64,000 bases of DNA. Source: Rhynchopus sp. YZ270_cl-10 (Eukaryota; Euglenozoa; Diplonemea; Diplonemida; Diplonemidae). The notes under the pieces were generated by a model that was not told where the DNA came from, searched no databases, and worked only from the letters and a program-made list of their open reading frames with translations. Shown here piece after piece: positions 51,080 to 62,800 of the stretch (positions are counted from its first letter, which is position 1; every line of letters starts with the position of its first letter). The position numbers were made by a program, and so were the translations under genes. The DNA lies in the NCBI GenBank assembly GCA_964035575.1, contig OZ037885.1:1302001-1366000 (forward strand), in the 5' to 3' direction.

Positions 51080-52129
51080 GGCAGCGTCCGCGAAAGACCC
51101 CCCCCCTAAAGCTAACATCCATGCTTATTGGTATTTCACTAATTAGAATTTTGGTATTTTATAAGATTTTTTTTTAAAATGAACTCAGAGTTAAGTTTCT
51201 GAGTTCATTTAAAAAAAAATCGGTGAAAAATTCCGAGTAGGTATTAATTTAAATAGGAAAAGCTATGTCAACAGCTATGTGTCCCCTTATTTTACCTGTG
51301 AATACTAAGGATATAGGAAGGAATTCACTAATATCTGTCTCTAAACCCATTATCAAAAAGGGGGGGGAGGAAAGGGGGGTGGAGGCTTGTCGCCCCCTCC
51401 GAACACTCTAAATAGAGTGCGAAAGAGCTTCACGATCCGGGTCGTCTGCGGCGATGTCGACTTTCTCGCAGAAACCCCCCTTTTTTGAGTGACCCTATTG
51501 ACCTCTGTGATGAGTCTCTCCAAGAGTTACAGACAATTGTCCTCCTGTTCCTCCTGTTCCTCCTCCGTCTCGCTCTCATTGTCCTCCTGGGGTGCCGGTG
51601 ATGCAACTACAGGAGTAGTAAACGGCGGACACCCCTTTTCTCCTGGTGGTTCTCTTCTGCATATGGAGAGACATATGCTTCGAGCTCCACACCTCGCGCA
51701 TCCAGCTCCTCGCGTCCCACCCTTTGCCCCCCTGCCAGTGAACCCCTGCATACACCTGCAGCTCGGCGAAGTTTTTTAGGCCTCGGAAAGGCCGGGTTTT
51801 CAGCTCCTGAGCGAATGCTTTGGCTGCTGATTCCATTTCCCCCTGTTGTGTTGTTCTGTGGGTGGTTATATGGGTGTTTGTGAGGATTTCCTTGTATATC
51901 CTTAGTATTTACAGGTAAAATAAGGGGACACATAGCTGTTGACATAGCTTTTCCTATCTAAATTAATACCTACTCGGAATTTTTCACCGATTTTTTTTTT
52001 AATGAACTCAGAAACTTAACTCTGAGTTCATTTAAAAAAAAAATCTTATAAAATACCAAAATTTTAATTAGTGAAATACCAATAAGCATGGATGTTAGCT
52101 TTAGGGGGGGGTCTTTCGCGGACGCTCCC
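51080..52129. mobile_element. Long-TIR element M12 (ATAT target duplication)
   Basis: The TIRs are about 236 bp each, starting GGCAGCGTCCGCGAAAGACC (right end GGTCTTTCGCGGACGCTCCC) and ending near ACTAAGGATATA. Each arm contains its own small hairpin (ATGAACTCAGAGTTAAG region). The direct repeat ATAT flanks it, and the joined flanks match family C, so the empty site is readable. The 560-bp centre has a minus-strand frame of 86 codons (AELQVYAGVHWQGGKGWDAR) of unknown type. Long TIRs with a short centre fit a deletion derivative of a larger DNA transposon. The superfamily is unclear, and no virus-like gene is visible. Confidence 0.85.
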
Positions 52130-52759
52130 ATATGAAGTTAATCCTTTCCTCTCTCTTTTCATCATGACTGTGTGGTGGAAAATGATGTGTTTTGAAATCA
52201 ATTTTTAGATGGCTCCTGCCGCGATTTTTTTCCCAAACTTTTTTTTCAAAAAAATCCTGTTGGATTACTGTCACCATATCCAGTGAAGACTCTATTTGGC
52301 TGACACGAAACCAATGTATTTTATCAAATGAAAAAATAAGAAAAACAAAACAGTTGTACAACAAATTGCAGCTGAAAAACGCGGTATAGAATTAAGGGTT
52401 TAGTGGGGAGAGAGGGAAAGAAACGTGGCAACGCCAATGGCAATTGCCACCACATGCTTTGAGACGTTACGCAACACAACATAGGACTCTTTCCCCCCCT
52501 CTGATTGGCTATCTGCAAGGCATTTTTTTTAATCCAAATTCAATTTGTCACACACAGGAACACACACGACACTTTCAATTTTTCTCTCTCACTCTTCTCC
52601 GCTTTTCTTTTGTTCTTTTAGATAGGTTGTGTTTGGGGCTCAGATATAGCAGCGCTGTGTTAGGTGTGTGTTGCGGGCATACTGCCTTGGTCTTAACGAC
52701 ACGCAAGCCCCATTCTTGCGAGGACCCCTTCCCCAGCTGCGCTTTCGAGGAATGTGCCG
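52130..52759. other. Right family C half and intergenic
   Basis: Starts with the family C end (ATATGAAGTTAATCC). The rest is mixed DNA with no recognised gene. A T-rich tract and TTTTAG near 52621 may serve the transcript of the next gene. Confidence 0.45.
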
Positions 52760-55169
52760 ATGACGTCTCCTCGCGGGCACTATGCCCGCCAGCCTGAGTT
52801 CGTTCTGTCTGACGATGAGCCTCCACTGTCGCCAATGGAGCCAAAGGAGAAGGTGCGGAACAGACTTCTCAAGGACAGCCTGCTGCCGCATGTTGCTGGG
52901 CGAAATTGGTATGTGTTCATATAGGTTTGTCGTGATGTAATGTGTGTTTTTTTACAGGGACTGCAGCACCGTGTTGTCGATTCTCTGCTACAGCTGGTGC
53001 CAGGTCGTGATGATCACAGTGAACAAAGCCATCATGACGCTGTTCGGCTTCAAGGAGATCTCCTTCCTGCTCTTTGTGCAGAACGTCGGCCTTGGGTGCA
53101 TGCTGCTGCTCATCTACCTTTCAGGGAAGTACCGTCCGCAGATCCCGTGGAACACCTTCTACGCAAGCATCCCGCTCTGCGTGTTGTATGTATGCTACCT
53201 CAGTACAGGGCTTGAGGCGCTCGACAGGCTCAGTGTGCCCGTGTACACGCTGCTCAAGAACTCATGCCCGGTGTTCATCTCAGTGACGGAGAACGTGCTG
53301 AACACAACGCAGCACAACTGGCAGGTGATCATCTCGCTCTTTATCATTCTCTTCGGCGTGACTGTGGGGCAGGACGCGAGTGGCAGCTGGGCCAGCCAGT
53401 CCGGCCTGGTGTGGATGTTTCTGCATATGTACTTCAATGTGTTCTACGCTGTGTACGCGCGTGAGTTCATGGCACGGTGGCAGCCGTCGAAGCTGGACTC
53501 AATGGTGTGCTCGTGTGTGGTGTCAGTCCCGCTATACAGCGCTATGCTGACGTGGTTCATTGAGTGGGAGGACGGCTACCAGCAGGTGCGTGCGCTGTAC
53601 GCGTTGCATGGGTGGTCGTTCGTGCTCACCTTTGGTGTGAGTGCGTGCATGGGCGCGGCGCTCACGTATTCGATGTTCTGGCTGTGCCAGAAGACGTCTG
53701 CACTCACACTCGCGGTGGTCGGGAGCTTCAACAAGGTGCCGATTGTGATCACCTCCTTGATTGTCTTCACAGGGTCGCAGCTGTCGTACCGCAACGCGCT
53801 GGGCCTCATGATTGTCTTTGCAGGGTCGCTGTTCTATGCACGGTCTGCGTTTCTTTATCCACCAAAACCTGTGAGCTCGCGATGGACGAGGGCGAATGTT
53901 ATTGTGATTTTGGTGATATGCATGTTCATTGCAGTGTGCCTGTCGAGCCTGGTGCAGGACAACCCTATGCAGGCACGGCAGAAGCATGCTATTGCGCAGA
54001 GCATGAAAGGCGGCCAGGACAAGGACGTCAGCACGTTAGTGGTCAAGTACCCTGGCAACGTGGACGTGCCTGTGGTCGACTTCGTCACGTACTACCTGCC
54101 GTCGCTGGCGGCAGTGTTGCGCATGGCACCTGACCCGCAGCGCATCAAGCTGCCACTGCGCAACGTGCCGTTACGTGTCAACACACCACGTCCTGTGCTG
54201 CTGCTGGACAACATGACGTCGCCGCTGCTGCACCCAGACCTGCTACCCTACGTAGGGTCCATCTTTGCTGAGGTGCTCATCGAACGGCGTGGCAAGCCTC
54301 TCCTCCGCGTCATTCGCCACCCAAACTGGGGTGGCGTGCTGAAGGAGGCGGGCAAGGGCAACGACATCGACATTGCGCTGACACAGAACAGCACGTCGTA
54401 CTTCGCGAGCTGGAACGTGCTCTCGCTTACGTCGGGGGTCTACCTGAGCCAGGAGACGAGCCTGGTGCTTGACTACATCGCAATCGACGCGTCGACAGCG
54501 TACTGCACACCGATGCACCCTAGCGAGTTCCACCTGCTCGGGACGCAGCTCTGCTCACCTCATGAGGAATACTCACGCCCACACCACGTCTCGAACGTCG
54601 TAGGCCTCAATGCGACCGAGCTGGGCACCGCCACGATAGGTGTGCTGATACCGGCATCTGTCCACGGCGAGCACAACAGCGCAAAGGACATCACGCTTGT
54701 ACGGAACAGCCTTTACGAGTGGTCGGACGCTGTCAAATCGGAGTTCAGGAAGACGGGCGAATCGTTTGTGTCGGTGCCGAAGTGCCGTCGCGTCTTGGAC
54801 GCTCAGGCGAAGTGGCCCTTCGGACTGCGCCCCATCCAAGGGAAGCAGGCGAAGGCGTCGAAGGCAAAGAGCGACACGAACTACAACCGCCTCCCCCAGC
54901 AGGTGCGCAGCTGGCGCACACGTCTCCAAGACGGGTCGGACGTGACAAACGGGCACAGTTCAGTGGCGACATGCTACGTAGGCTCCTTCGAGGAGGAGAC
55001 AGGTGTCGCCGAAGTGACCTCTGTCAGACGCACCAAATCCGTTGCCACGCACGAGGAGATCGTTCAGCACGAGGTGCTCCCCTTCTTCTTCCTCATGTCC
55101 GTCATCTCTGCTGGCATCATGGTTGGGATGGTGCTGCGCAATGTCGTCACCCGAGCAGCGTTGGGCTGA
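52760..55169 (+). CDS. GDP-mannose-type nucleotide-sugar transporter fused to a long luminal region
   Basis: Two exons (52760-52908, 52958-55169) join in frame (W-D junction) to 786 residues. The intron is only 49 nt (GTATGT...TTTACAG). Residues 50-335 are a ten-helix SLC35D/VRG4-like transporter: MITVNKAIMTLFGF, LYVCYLSTGLEALDRLSVPV, YTLLKNSCPVF, and GSFNKVPI near residue 303, the position of the GALNK substrate motif of GDP-mannose carriers. A further TM (about 345-365) is followed by about 390 residues with three N-glycosylation sequons (NMTS, NSTS, NATE) and paired cysteines. A final TM lies near 757-779. The extension is not part of any transporter I know. It may be a luminal enzyme or receptor domain. 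Confidence 0.82.
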
Positions 55170-55488
55170 GAAGGGCGTGACTTAGATTTTTTTTGGATGT
55201 CTTTTTATGAAGTTACTGGGGACAAAACAGAGTACAGCCGCTTGCAGTGGGCGAAGAGTAGAGGGTCTCTAGTGGGCTGCAAGATTAGTAGGGAAAAAAA
55301 ATATTGGTGCAAACAAAGTACGCAAGAACGTGTGGGGTTTCCAGGGTGTATGGGGGGTGATCTCGCAAAGGAGAAAAATAGGTGGAAAGTTGTGATTTGC
55401 ATAATAGATTTAACAGAAGGGGGTGGGAGACGATGTGTTTGTTGCAATGTTTGATTTTAAAAAAGGAACAGGCACTCCGCTAGGTACT

Positions 55489-55517
55489 AAAGTTCTGTTG
55501 ATTGTCAACAGAACTTT
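55489..55517. other. Perfect 13-bp hairpin
   Basis: AAAGTTCTGTTGA, a 3-base loop TTG, then the exact complement. It lies about 320 bp after the transporter gene. It could be a 3'-end structure or a cruciform seed. Nothing decides between these. Confidence 0.7.
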
Positions 55518-55660
55518 TTGAAAATGGGGAAAAAAAGAAAAAAAAAAAAAGTTCTGCTAAGTGGTTCAGACCCGTTCTACCTGTCAAAAAAGCTCAGGAG
55601 AAGAAGATATGGAGAGGTGAGTGCTCAAACGTCCCAAAAAAGTCAAATTCGGGCGTTGGT

Positions 55661-55706
55661 AAAAAAAAAAGTTGCGTACCGTGCGCCTGCGGCGCAAGCA
55701 TGTACC
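55661..55706 (+). repeat. Fragment shared with element M1
   Basis: GTTGCGTACCGTGCGCCTGC and GGCGCAAG match 2804-2831 within M1, including the TGCGCC/GGCGCA hairpin. It is probably the remains of a second M1-type element. Confidence 0.65.
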
Positions 55707-56506
55707 CCACCAACGTGGACCATCAACAGAATATTTTCAAAATCGGAAATCCTAGCGGAGAGCCTGAAAAGGAAGCAAAAAAAAAAAAAAAAGACCACAG
55801 CGAAGCGCAATCGATTTTTTTTTCAAAAGAAACAGTGCAGAGTGTCTCTCTGGCAGCTACAACTACAATGGATTATCAAAAAAAAAAGGAGGGGAGAAAA
55901 AAATGCAAGAAAAAAAATGGTACATTTTTTTTTCAGGAAGAAAACAAAGCAAACAAAAAAACAGAACAAAAAAAATAACCAACGGCAATAGGGCAGGGGT
56001 TTGGGGTAGGTGGGGTGGGGTGCGGGGAAGACAAATCCTGGATTTAAAAAAAATCCCGCCACACAAAAGGGAACGAGGGGTGCTGTCAACCAATGCCCTG
56101 TGGCCCTTTTTGGTGACAGTGAATGCAGACGCCACCGCTGGGGTGATCGCCGCCACAACAGGAAGACGTTCCGCGGAAGAAAAAGATTTGTGGAGAACGT
56201 TGAGAAAACAGACATTCGCACCCAAGGTGGTACGACGATGATCGTTAGCAAGGGAGAAAGGGCATAGAGCCTTTTCAGATATATTTTTCTTTTTACACAC
56301 AAGAGAGACACTTTCATTTTCAATTTTTTTGTTTTGTTTTGTTTTTTTGCTTCTTTTATTGGGGCAAGTGAGTGCGGTGCAAAGTGTTTCTAAGTTCTAA
56401 GTCGGCGTATTTTGTACATTTTTCTTCTTTTTCTTCCCCAGCAGTATTTTCTGAAAACAGGAAGGGGCCATACTTTGTGTTCTCTTTCAAAGCTGTTTTT
56501 CATTGT

Positions 56507-56565
56507 AAAGGTGACTAAGTAGGGTACATGGAGCTTTGGCTTATGTTCTCATATTACAATTTTTC
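56507..56565 (+). repeat. Dispersed repeat family A, diverged copy
   Basis: AAGGTGACTAAGTAGGGTAC, GGCTTATGTTCTCATATTAC and a T-rich tail, about 280 bp before the HUWE1-like start. Confidence 0.5.
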
Positions 56566-56841
56566 TGTTTAACGTTTATGCAGACTCTTCGGCTCACAGA
56601 CACTGAAAGTGGTGTGCATGGTGGGGGCAGAAGGAAAAGCTGCTTTTTCAAATTTCCCCATTCCCCCCTACCCCCTCAAAAAACACAAATAAAAAATAAA
56701 CACAAAAAAACAGCTGGACAACGCTTCCCTTTTGTTCCTTCTCCCTTCTCCCTCATCCCTCTCCCCTCCCCTCCCCTCCCCTTCCTCCCCTCTGCCAACA
56801 TACCCTCCACAGCAAACGGCACAAGGTGCCAGAGAAGGGAG

Positions 56842-59800
56842 ATGAACTACGGGCAAGCGACTCGGCGTTCTACACGAAAGTGGCCGAAGGAGCCGCCGTC
56901 GACGCAGCGTGCACTATGGAAGGCGCTGAAGGAGGTGGACGAGGTGGACGAGCTGCCTGGTCTGCTGCGCAAACACTTCACCCGCACGCTCTTCACCTCC
57001 AGCAACAAGGGTGAGCTCAGTGCCTGGGTCACCATCATCACAAAGTGCGACACATGGCTGCGGCGCTGGCTCTCGACCAACGGGCGCAGCATCAGCTTCC
57101 ACGCCGCCTTCATGCACGAATGGTGCAAACACCTCACAATCCCTGCAGCAACGGACGACAGAGACGTGCTTCTGGTGCTCTCGTTCCTCTCGTGTGTTCT
57201 TGAACACTCGCGGAACAAGCACACGTTTGGCCCCTCTGTGCTCACGGTGTCGATCTTCCTGAACTCGCCCTCCGTCGACGTCGTGCAGGAGACTCTCATG
57301 GTGCTGCACTGGTTTGCGGTGTGGCAGCGCCAGCGCCATCATGAGTTCGACGTTTCGCTGCAGGCGAAGCTTGTCTCCATCGCTACCGGGTGGGGCAGCA
57401 CACCGTCGCTCCTGCAGTCCACTGGGCTGGCGCCGTTCGACCCGACGCAGTCACCCGAGTGCAGCCTTGTGACGTATCGCTTCTTCACCAGCACATACGA
57501 CTCCAACAAGAAGCCCGACGACGAGCCGCAGGAGGTGCCCGACAACTGTGCCAAGGCAAGGGACTGGGTCACCTCCGTCACATCTGCGACAGGGCAGGTC
57601 ACCCTCACCATTGACATGGCGCGCGCCCTGAGCGACCCTGAGGGCGGCCCGGTATGCGAACGCCCAAGCGCAATCCTGGAGTACATCGTGCGGACGGAGC
57701 GCCTCTCGTTCCAGCACACATACCCGCTGTGGACACGTCTGCGCATGGCAGGTCACTTCGCAAAGCCTGCAGAGCTGTCTGGGTGGGCTGTGTGCAGGAT
57801 GGTGGCGCTGGGGGTGACGGCCAGCGCAAACGAGGACGGGCTGAAGGTGTTCCTGCAGCACTGCTCGGACTGGTTCCAGGAGGTGACGCATATCCTGTCG
57901 AACGAGGCTGCCTCGTGCACGGTGGTGACGGTGGTGCTGCAGCTGCTGTCGGTGCTGCTCTCGTCCCTCAGCGCACGGGAAGCACTCAGCTCTTCAGACC
58001 TGCGCGGCTCTGCACTCAGCCCTACAACGCTTGTCGCCTCGCAGGGACGCTTGCTCGATATGATCCGTGCTGCGCCGTCGGGCATGTCGCAGCCACGCAT
58101 GCTTGCGGCAGATGGTTCGCTGCTGCCCGAGGCACAGAGCATGTACACCGCGCTGTTCGGGTTCGCCTCCGTGTTTGCTGTGTCGCAGAGCCAGTGCAGC
58201 ACGGTGCGCACACTCAACACCGTGATCGTGGCGCCTTTCTTAGAGGTGCCACGCCTGCGCATCCCTGGGACGGAGAAGGTGGCCGCGAAGTGCCTGTCTG
58301 TGATGGAGCATCTGCTTGGGCAGACAGACAGCATGAAGGAGCAGGTCATCGAGGCTGGGTGCACAGACATGCTTGTCAACCTCATGCACGAGGAGGTGGC
58401 CACAGTGGACGTGGGCGATGAGGGTCCGTGCCCTGCGATGCCTGTGCCTGCGGAGACGATGTGCCACGAAGACAGGCGCTGCGAGGTGCGCATGTGGGTC
58501 GAGCAGCGTCGCCGCCTGCCCTACGAGCGTGAGGTTGTGCTCACACAGGTGCTGCGCTCCGTGGCGCTGTGCATAGGCACTGCAGAGGGGCAGCCGACAG
58601 CGCTCTTCAACAACCCGAAGTTCAAAGACTCGCTCCTGCGCATCCTCAACCACCCAGTGCTCTTCGGGCAGTCGACCTACAAATGCACCATCCAGGTCGT
58701 GGCAGCACTCATCAACCACGACAGAGCCTTCTGCCCCGTTGTCATCGAGTGCGGCATCCTTGACACACTCATCGCCACCGTCAAGGCGCCCCCTGCCGAC
58801 CCGCGCTTCGCCCTCGTGCTCCCGCAGGCGTTGATGGCGTTCTGCCTGTCGGAGCGTGGCATGGAGACCATCCGTGGTGCAGACGTGTTCGCACACTTCC
58901 TGCGTCCGCTCTCCTGCGACACGACGTGGTGTGCGGTCAGCCCTGGCGACGCATCCGACCTGGGCAACGAGCTGAACGACCTTGTCAAGCACGGCGACCG
59001 GAATCTCATGACGCAGTGTGCAGTGACCATGTACAAGGTCCTGTCGGTGGCAGTGGAGGCAGTGCTTGCAGCAGACTGGTCGCAGCCGGCGTCGCTGAAG
59101 GCGCTGCACATCCTGCAGCACCATGTGTGCCTGCTGATGAGCCTCAAGGGCAGCGGGCAGGGCAGCTTTGCACGCCAGCTTGAGTCGCAGGCTGCGAGCA
59201 ACAAGGCGATGCTGTACTCGCTGCTGGCCGTTGCGGAGCGGATGTGCCATGTGTTCGACCAGCCCACCGTAGCACTGAGCAGGACGTGCAGTCTGCCTGC
59301 GGGTCTAGTCTCGCACACATCGACGCTGCCGCCACTGCGCACAGATCTGCTTCACGTGATCTCAAGCTCGACGCACATGAACGCGATGTGGGAGGTCTTC
59401 ACGACTCTAGGGCACACCGCAGCACAGCTCTCCCCACACTGCTTCGACGTCGCCATGTGGGAGGAGACTGTCGACGCACCCCGCCCTACCGACCTCAAGG
59501 TCGCCAGCACACCGTGGCCAGAGGCAGGAGGGTGCCTCGCACTGCACCAGGTGGCAACGTGCGCACACCTGCTCTGGCTGATTGTGGCCTTGGAGGGCAA
59601 AGGCGACAACCTGTCTGCGTTCCTCAAGCCGCTTGTCGAGATGCCGAAGGAGAAGTCAGGCGCGCTGTTCGAACCGCTCATTCGGGTGGCGATTGCGGTG
59701 AAGCGCTGGCAGGTTGCACGCAGCATGCAAAAGCGTGCTGAGTTTGAGCGCTGCAGGACACGCGAAGTTGAGCCACCTGCTGCACCGTCGCGTGAGGAGG

Positions 59801-62800
59801 CACCCCCTGGCGAGCGTATCCAGTGTGCCTCTGTTGCTGCCATCATAGCTGCCGTGAGCAGTGTCCTCATCGCCCACGTCGAGGAGAGCCTAGCGGACCC
59901 GCTGCTCAGCAGACGTGACCGTGTTGCTTCGATGTTCTCTGAGAGCTGCCTTTCCTGGGTCGACATCCTGTGCAAGGCAGTCTCGAACAGACGGACGCAG
60001 CAGTCCGAGAGCCGCCAGGCAGAGGTGGCTGCGCAGCTGAGCGAGGTGGCGTGCGCACTGATCAGCACTGTGCGCGACCTGGCGTCCGACGAGACCACAC
60101 CACTGCCGCTGCTGCTCGCGACCTTCTCAGAATTGGTCCTTGGTCCGTGGTGCACGAAGATCCTGAGCTACGAGATGCCTGCACGCCGTTTCGATACTGT
60201 CGATGGGATGGCCTGCCCGCCGAGTGTGTACAAGGCCTTCAGCGACGCGGGTGGTGTGGAGCTCCTGACGCAGACGTGCACGAAGCTTGTCTTCCGCGTG
60301 CTCGACGCACCCCATGATGCAGACAGCGAGGCGGAGGCCTACACCACTGCGAATGCGGCACTGCGCCTGCTGGCGAAGTTCTCCTCTCTCGGCGACAAGG
60401 GGCAGCGCGACCGCAGCTACCTCTCTTCCCGCCACCGTGCGGGCGCCATTGAAAAGCACCCCGAAATTGCACGCAAGAACCAGGACCTCGTTGCCGTTGT
60501 GACGGAGAGCATCTGGCGGCACCCACGTCTCAACGAACACCCCGCAGTCGCAAGCAAGGCTGTCGAGCTGGTGGCGCACCTAGTCAAGGTCGAGCAGGGG
60601 CGTGCGCCCAGCACAAAGGAGAAGGCACCCGAGGTAGCGAAGCCGAAGGCACCAGAGTTCATCCCCGACGAGGCCGTTGTTGCACAGATGGCGGATATGG
60701 GGTTTCCACGTGCCGCGGTCCTGCGTGGTCTGAGACACCTCGGGCCCAACTCCGTTGAGATGCTGACTGACTGGCTGCTCTCGAGCGACGGCATGATGCA
60801 GGAGGAAGAGGCACCACCACCACCGCCACAGGAGAACGAGATGGAGGCTGCGATTGCGATGAGCCTTGAGGGTGAAGGTGAGGGTGAGCAGAAGGACAAA
60901 GACGCCATGGAGGAGGACGCACCTCCTGCCGACCCGCTGAAGGCGTTTGTTGCGGGGTGCAGGGAGGTGGCGCTTGGCCTTGGCAAGGACGCAGAGAGCC
61001 TGCCTGGGGCGTCGGACCTGCTTGTGAGCCTTGCGGAGGCGGGGCAGCGTGACGCTATCATGGAGTCCCTGGAGTCAGGCCTGAGCAACGGCATCGCGAC
61101 TGAGGACAGTGCGGCAATGTACCGTGCGCTGGCACACCTCTACCGCATCCTCCCGATCGACAGCATGAAAGGTGTGCGTGCCTCGCTGGTCGAGTCGCCC
61201 GACCTGACGCAGGGCCTGTTGTCTCTCCTGGAGCACCTCGTCGCAGCCAACGAAACAAAGTGCACTGTGCACACGAACCGCATCGTGGTCTGCCTAGGTG
61301 TCTTCCTTGCATTGATGCTGCCAGGGGGTGACGAGGAGAAGGAGAAGAAGGAGAAAGAGGGTGAGGACACGGTCATGGATGAGAAGCCGAAGTGGGAAAT
61401 CCTCACACGGTCGCCCGAAGACCCGACGCGTCTGCCAGAGGAGCTTGCGTCGCGTCTGGTGGACGCGGCGATTGCGATCATCCAGCAGGACCACGAAGCG
61501 AACATAGTGTTCCAGGCGGCAGCGCTGCTCGACAACTTGACGCGGACGAACCACGCCTTTGCGTCGCGTGCCCTTGCAGAGGCGATCCCAACACTCCTCA
61601 GCAGGCCCGTGAAGGGCACCTGGCCAAATGCGTCTGTCGCCGGCCACGTCGCAAACCTAGCCCGCTCCGCCATCGAGGACGCAGACTACGTGATGTCCGT
61701 GCAGGAGGCCACCATCCGCAAGACCTTCTCCCGCATCGCAGGGTCCTCCAAGTACGCGCCCTCTGTTGTCCACGTGGCGCATGCTACTTTGTACCCGGAT
61801 GCGCCAAAGGTAACCAGCCCCACCTCAGACGATGCAAGGCGTCGCAAGACCAAAGGCAAGGTACCGCTCGTGAAGCTGCAGACGTTGATGAGCGAGCTGC
61901 AGACGACGAAGAACCGCCACCCCGACCTCTTCCTGCAGGCCATCGCAGGGTGCTGCAGGCTGGTGCTGCAGCCGCAGGCGGGCGGCAAGCCCGAGCACTA
62001 CATGGAGCTGAAGGCAGGCGGCCTGCGCGAGCAGAAGACGAAGCGACTCTCCGTGCGCAGGAAGGCCGCACTGCAGGTTGCTGCGGACATCACACGGCGT
62101 GTCCTGGGTTGCATCCAAGAGCGGCCGGACGCAGACGCAGACGCGGGCAAGGTGTATACTCTGACGCGGCCGATGCTCGTGCACCTGGTCGGTGAGCTCG
62201 TGACGCTGTACCCCAGTGTACTGCCTGTCCTGCTCGAGCACACTGTCGGCGACAAGACGCTAGTGCAGAGCCTCCTCCGCGACTGTCTCCCCTACGGTGC
62301 GCGCCCCATGCTCAACGGCAGCGGCTCGCAGGTGTCGGTGTCGGGTGCAGCACGATTCACACTTCTGAGCGTGGCAGGTGTGGCAGCAGAGAGCGGGCAG
62401 ATGGACAAGATTGTGCCTGACGTGCTTGAGACGCTGGAGAAGTCGAACACACCCGGGTGTGCAGGGAAGGGTGTCGGGATGGTGAACGCTGTGGCAGACC
62501 TTGTCGTTGCGATGCTGACGCGGAAGAACATCAGCAACAACCGCGCAGCACAGCGAAGCATCGGCCTTGTCGCGAAGGAGCTTGTGGCGGCGGACGTTGC
62601 GAACGTGGCGTGCCGTGTGCTGGAGGGGCTGGATCTGAACCACCCGGACGTGGCGATGGCGGTGCTGGCACTTCTCAAGATTGTGACGCTCGTGGCGGAG
62701 CGCCGCAAGGACCACAAACCGAAGGAGAAGGCTGCTGCAGACCCGGATGCGATGCGTGACATTGACCAAGACGCAGAGCAAGAGACGCCGCACGACGAGG

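Larger units (their letters stand above)
55170..56841. other. Intergenic with mixed debris
   Basis: Contains a 13-bp hairpin (55489-55517), a fragment shared with element M1 (55661-55706), A-rich tracts, a GC-richer stretch at 56050-56260 and a family A copy (56507-56565). The two overlapping frames over 55500-55990 are Lys-rich products of poly-A. I do not call a gene, but 56050-56260 could be an exon. Confidence 0.45.

Noticed and set aside
51489-51945. Frames inside M12 as a functional transposase
   Set aside because: Short frames on both strands with no recognisable catalytic motif. The centre is too small for a full transposase.
55502-55991. Lys-rich frames of about 157 codons after the transporter gene
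   Set aside because: Mostly poly-A translated as lysine, with two overlapping frames equally open.
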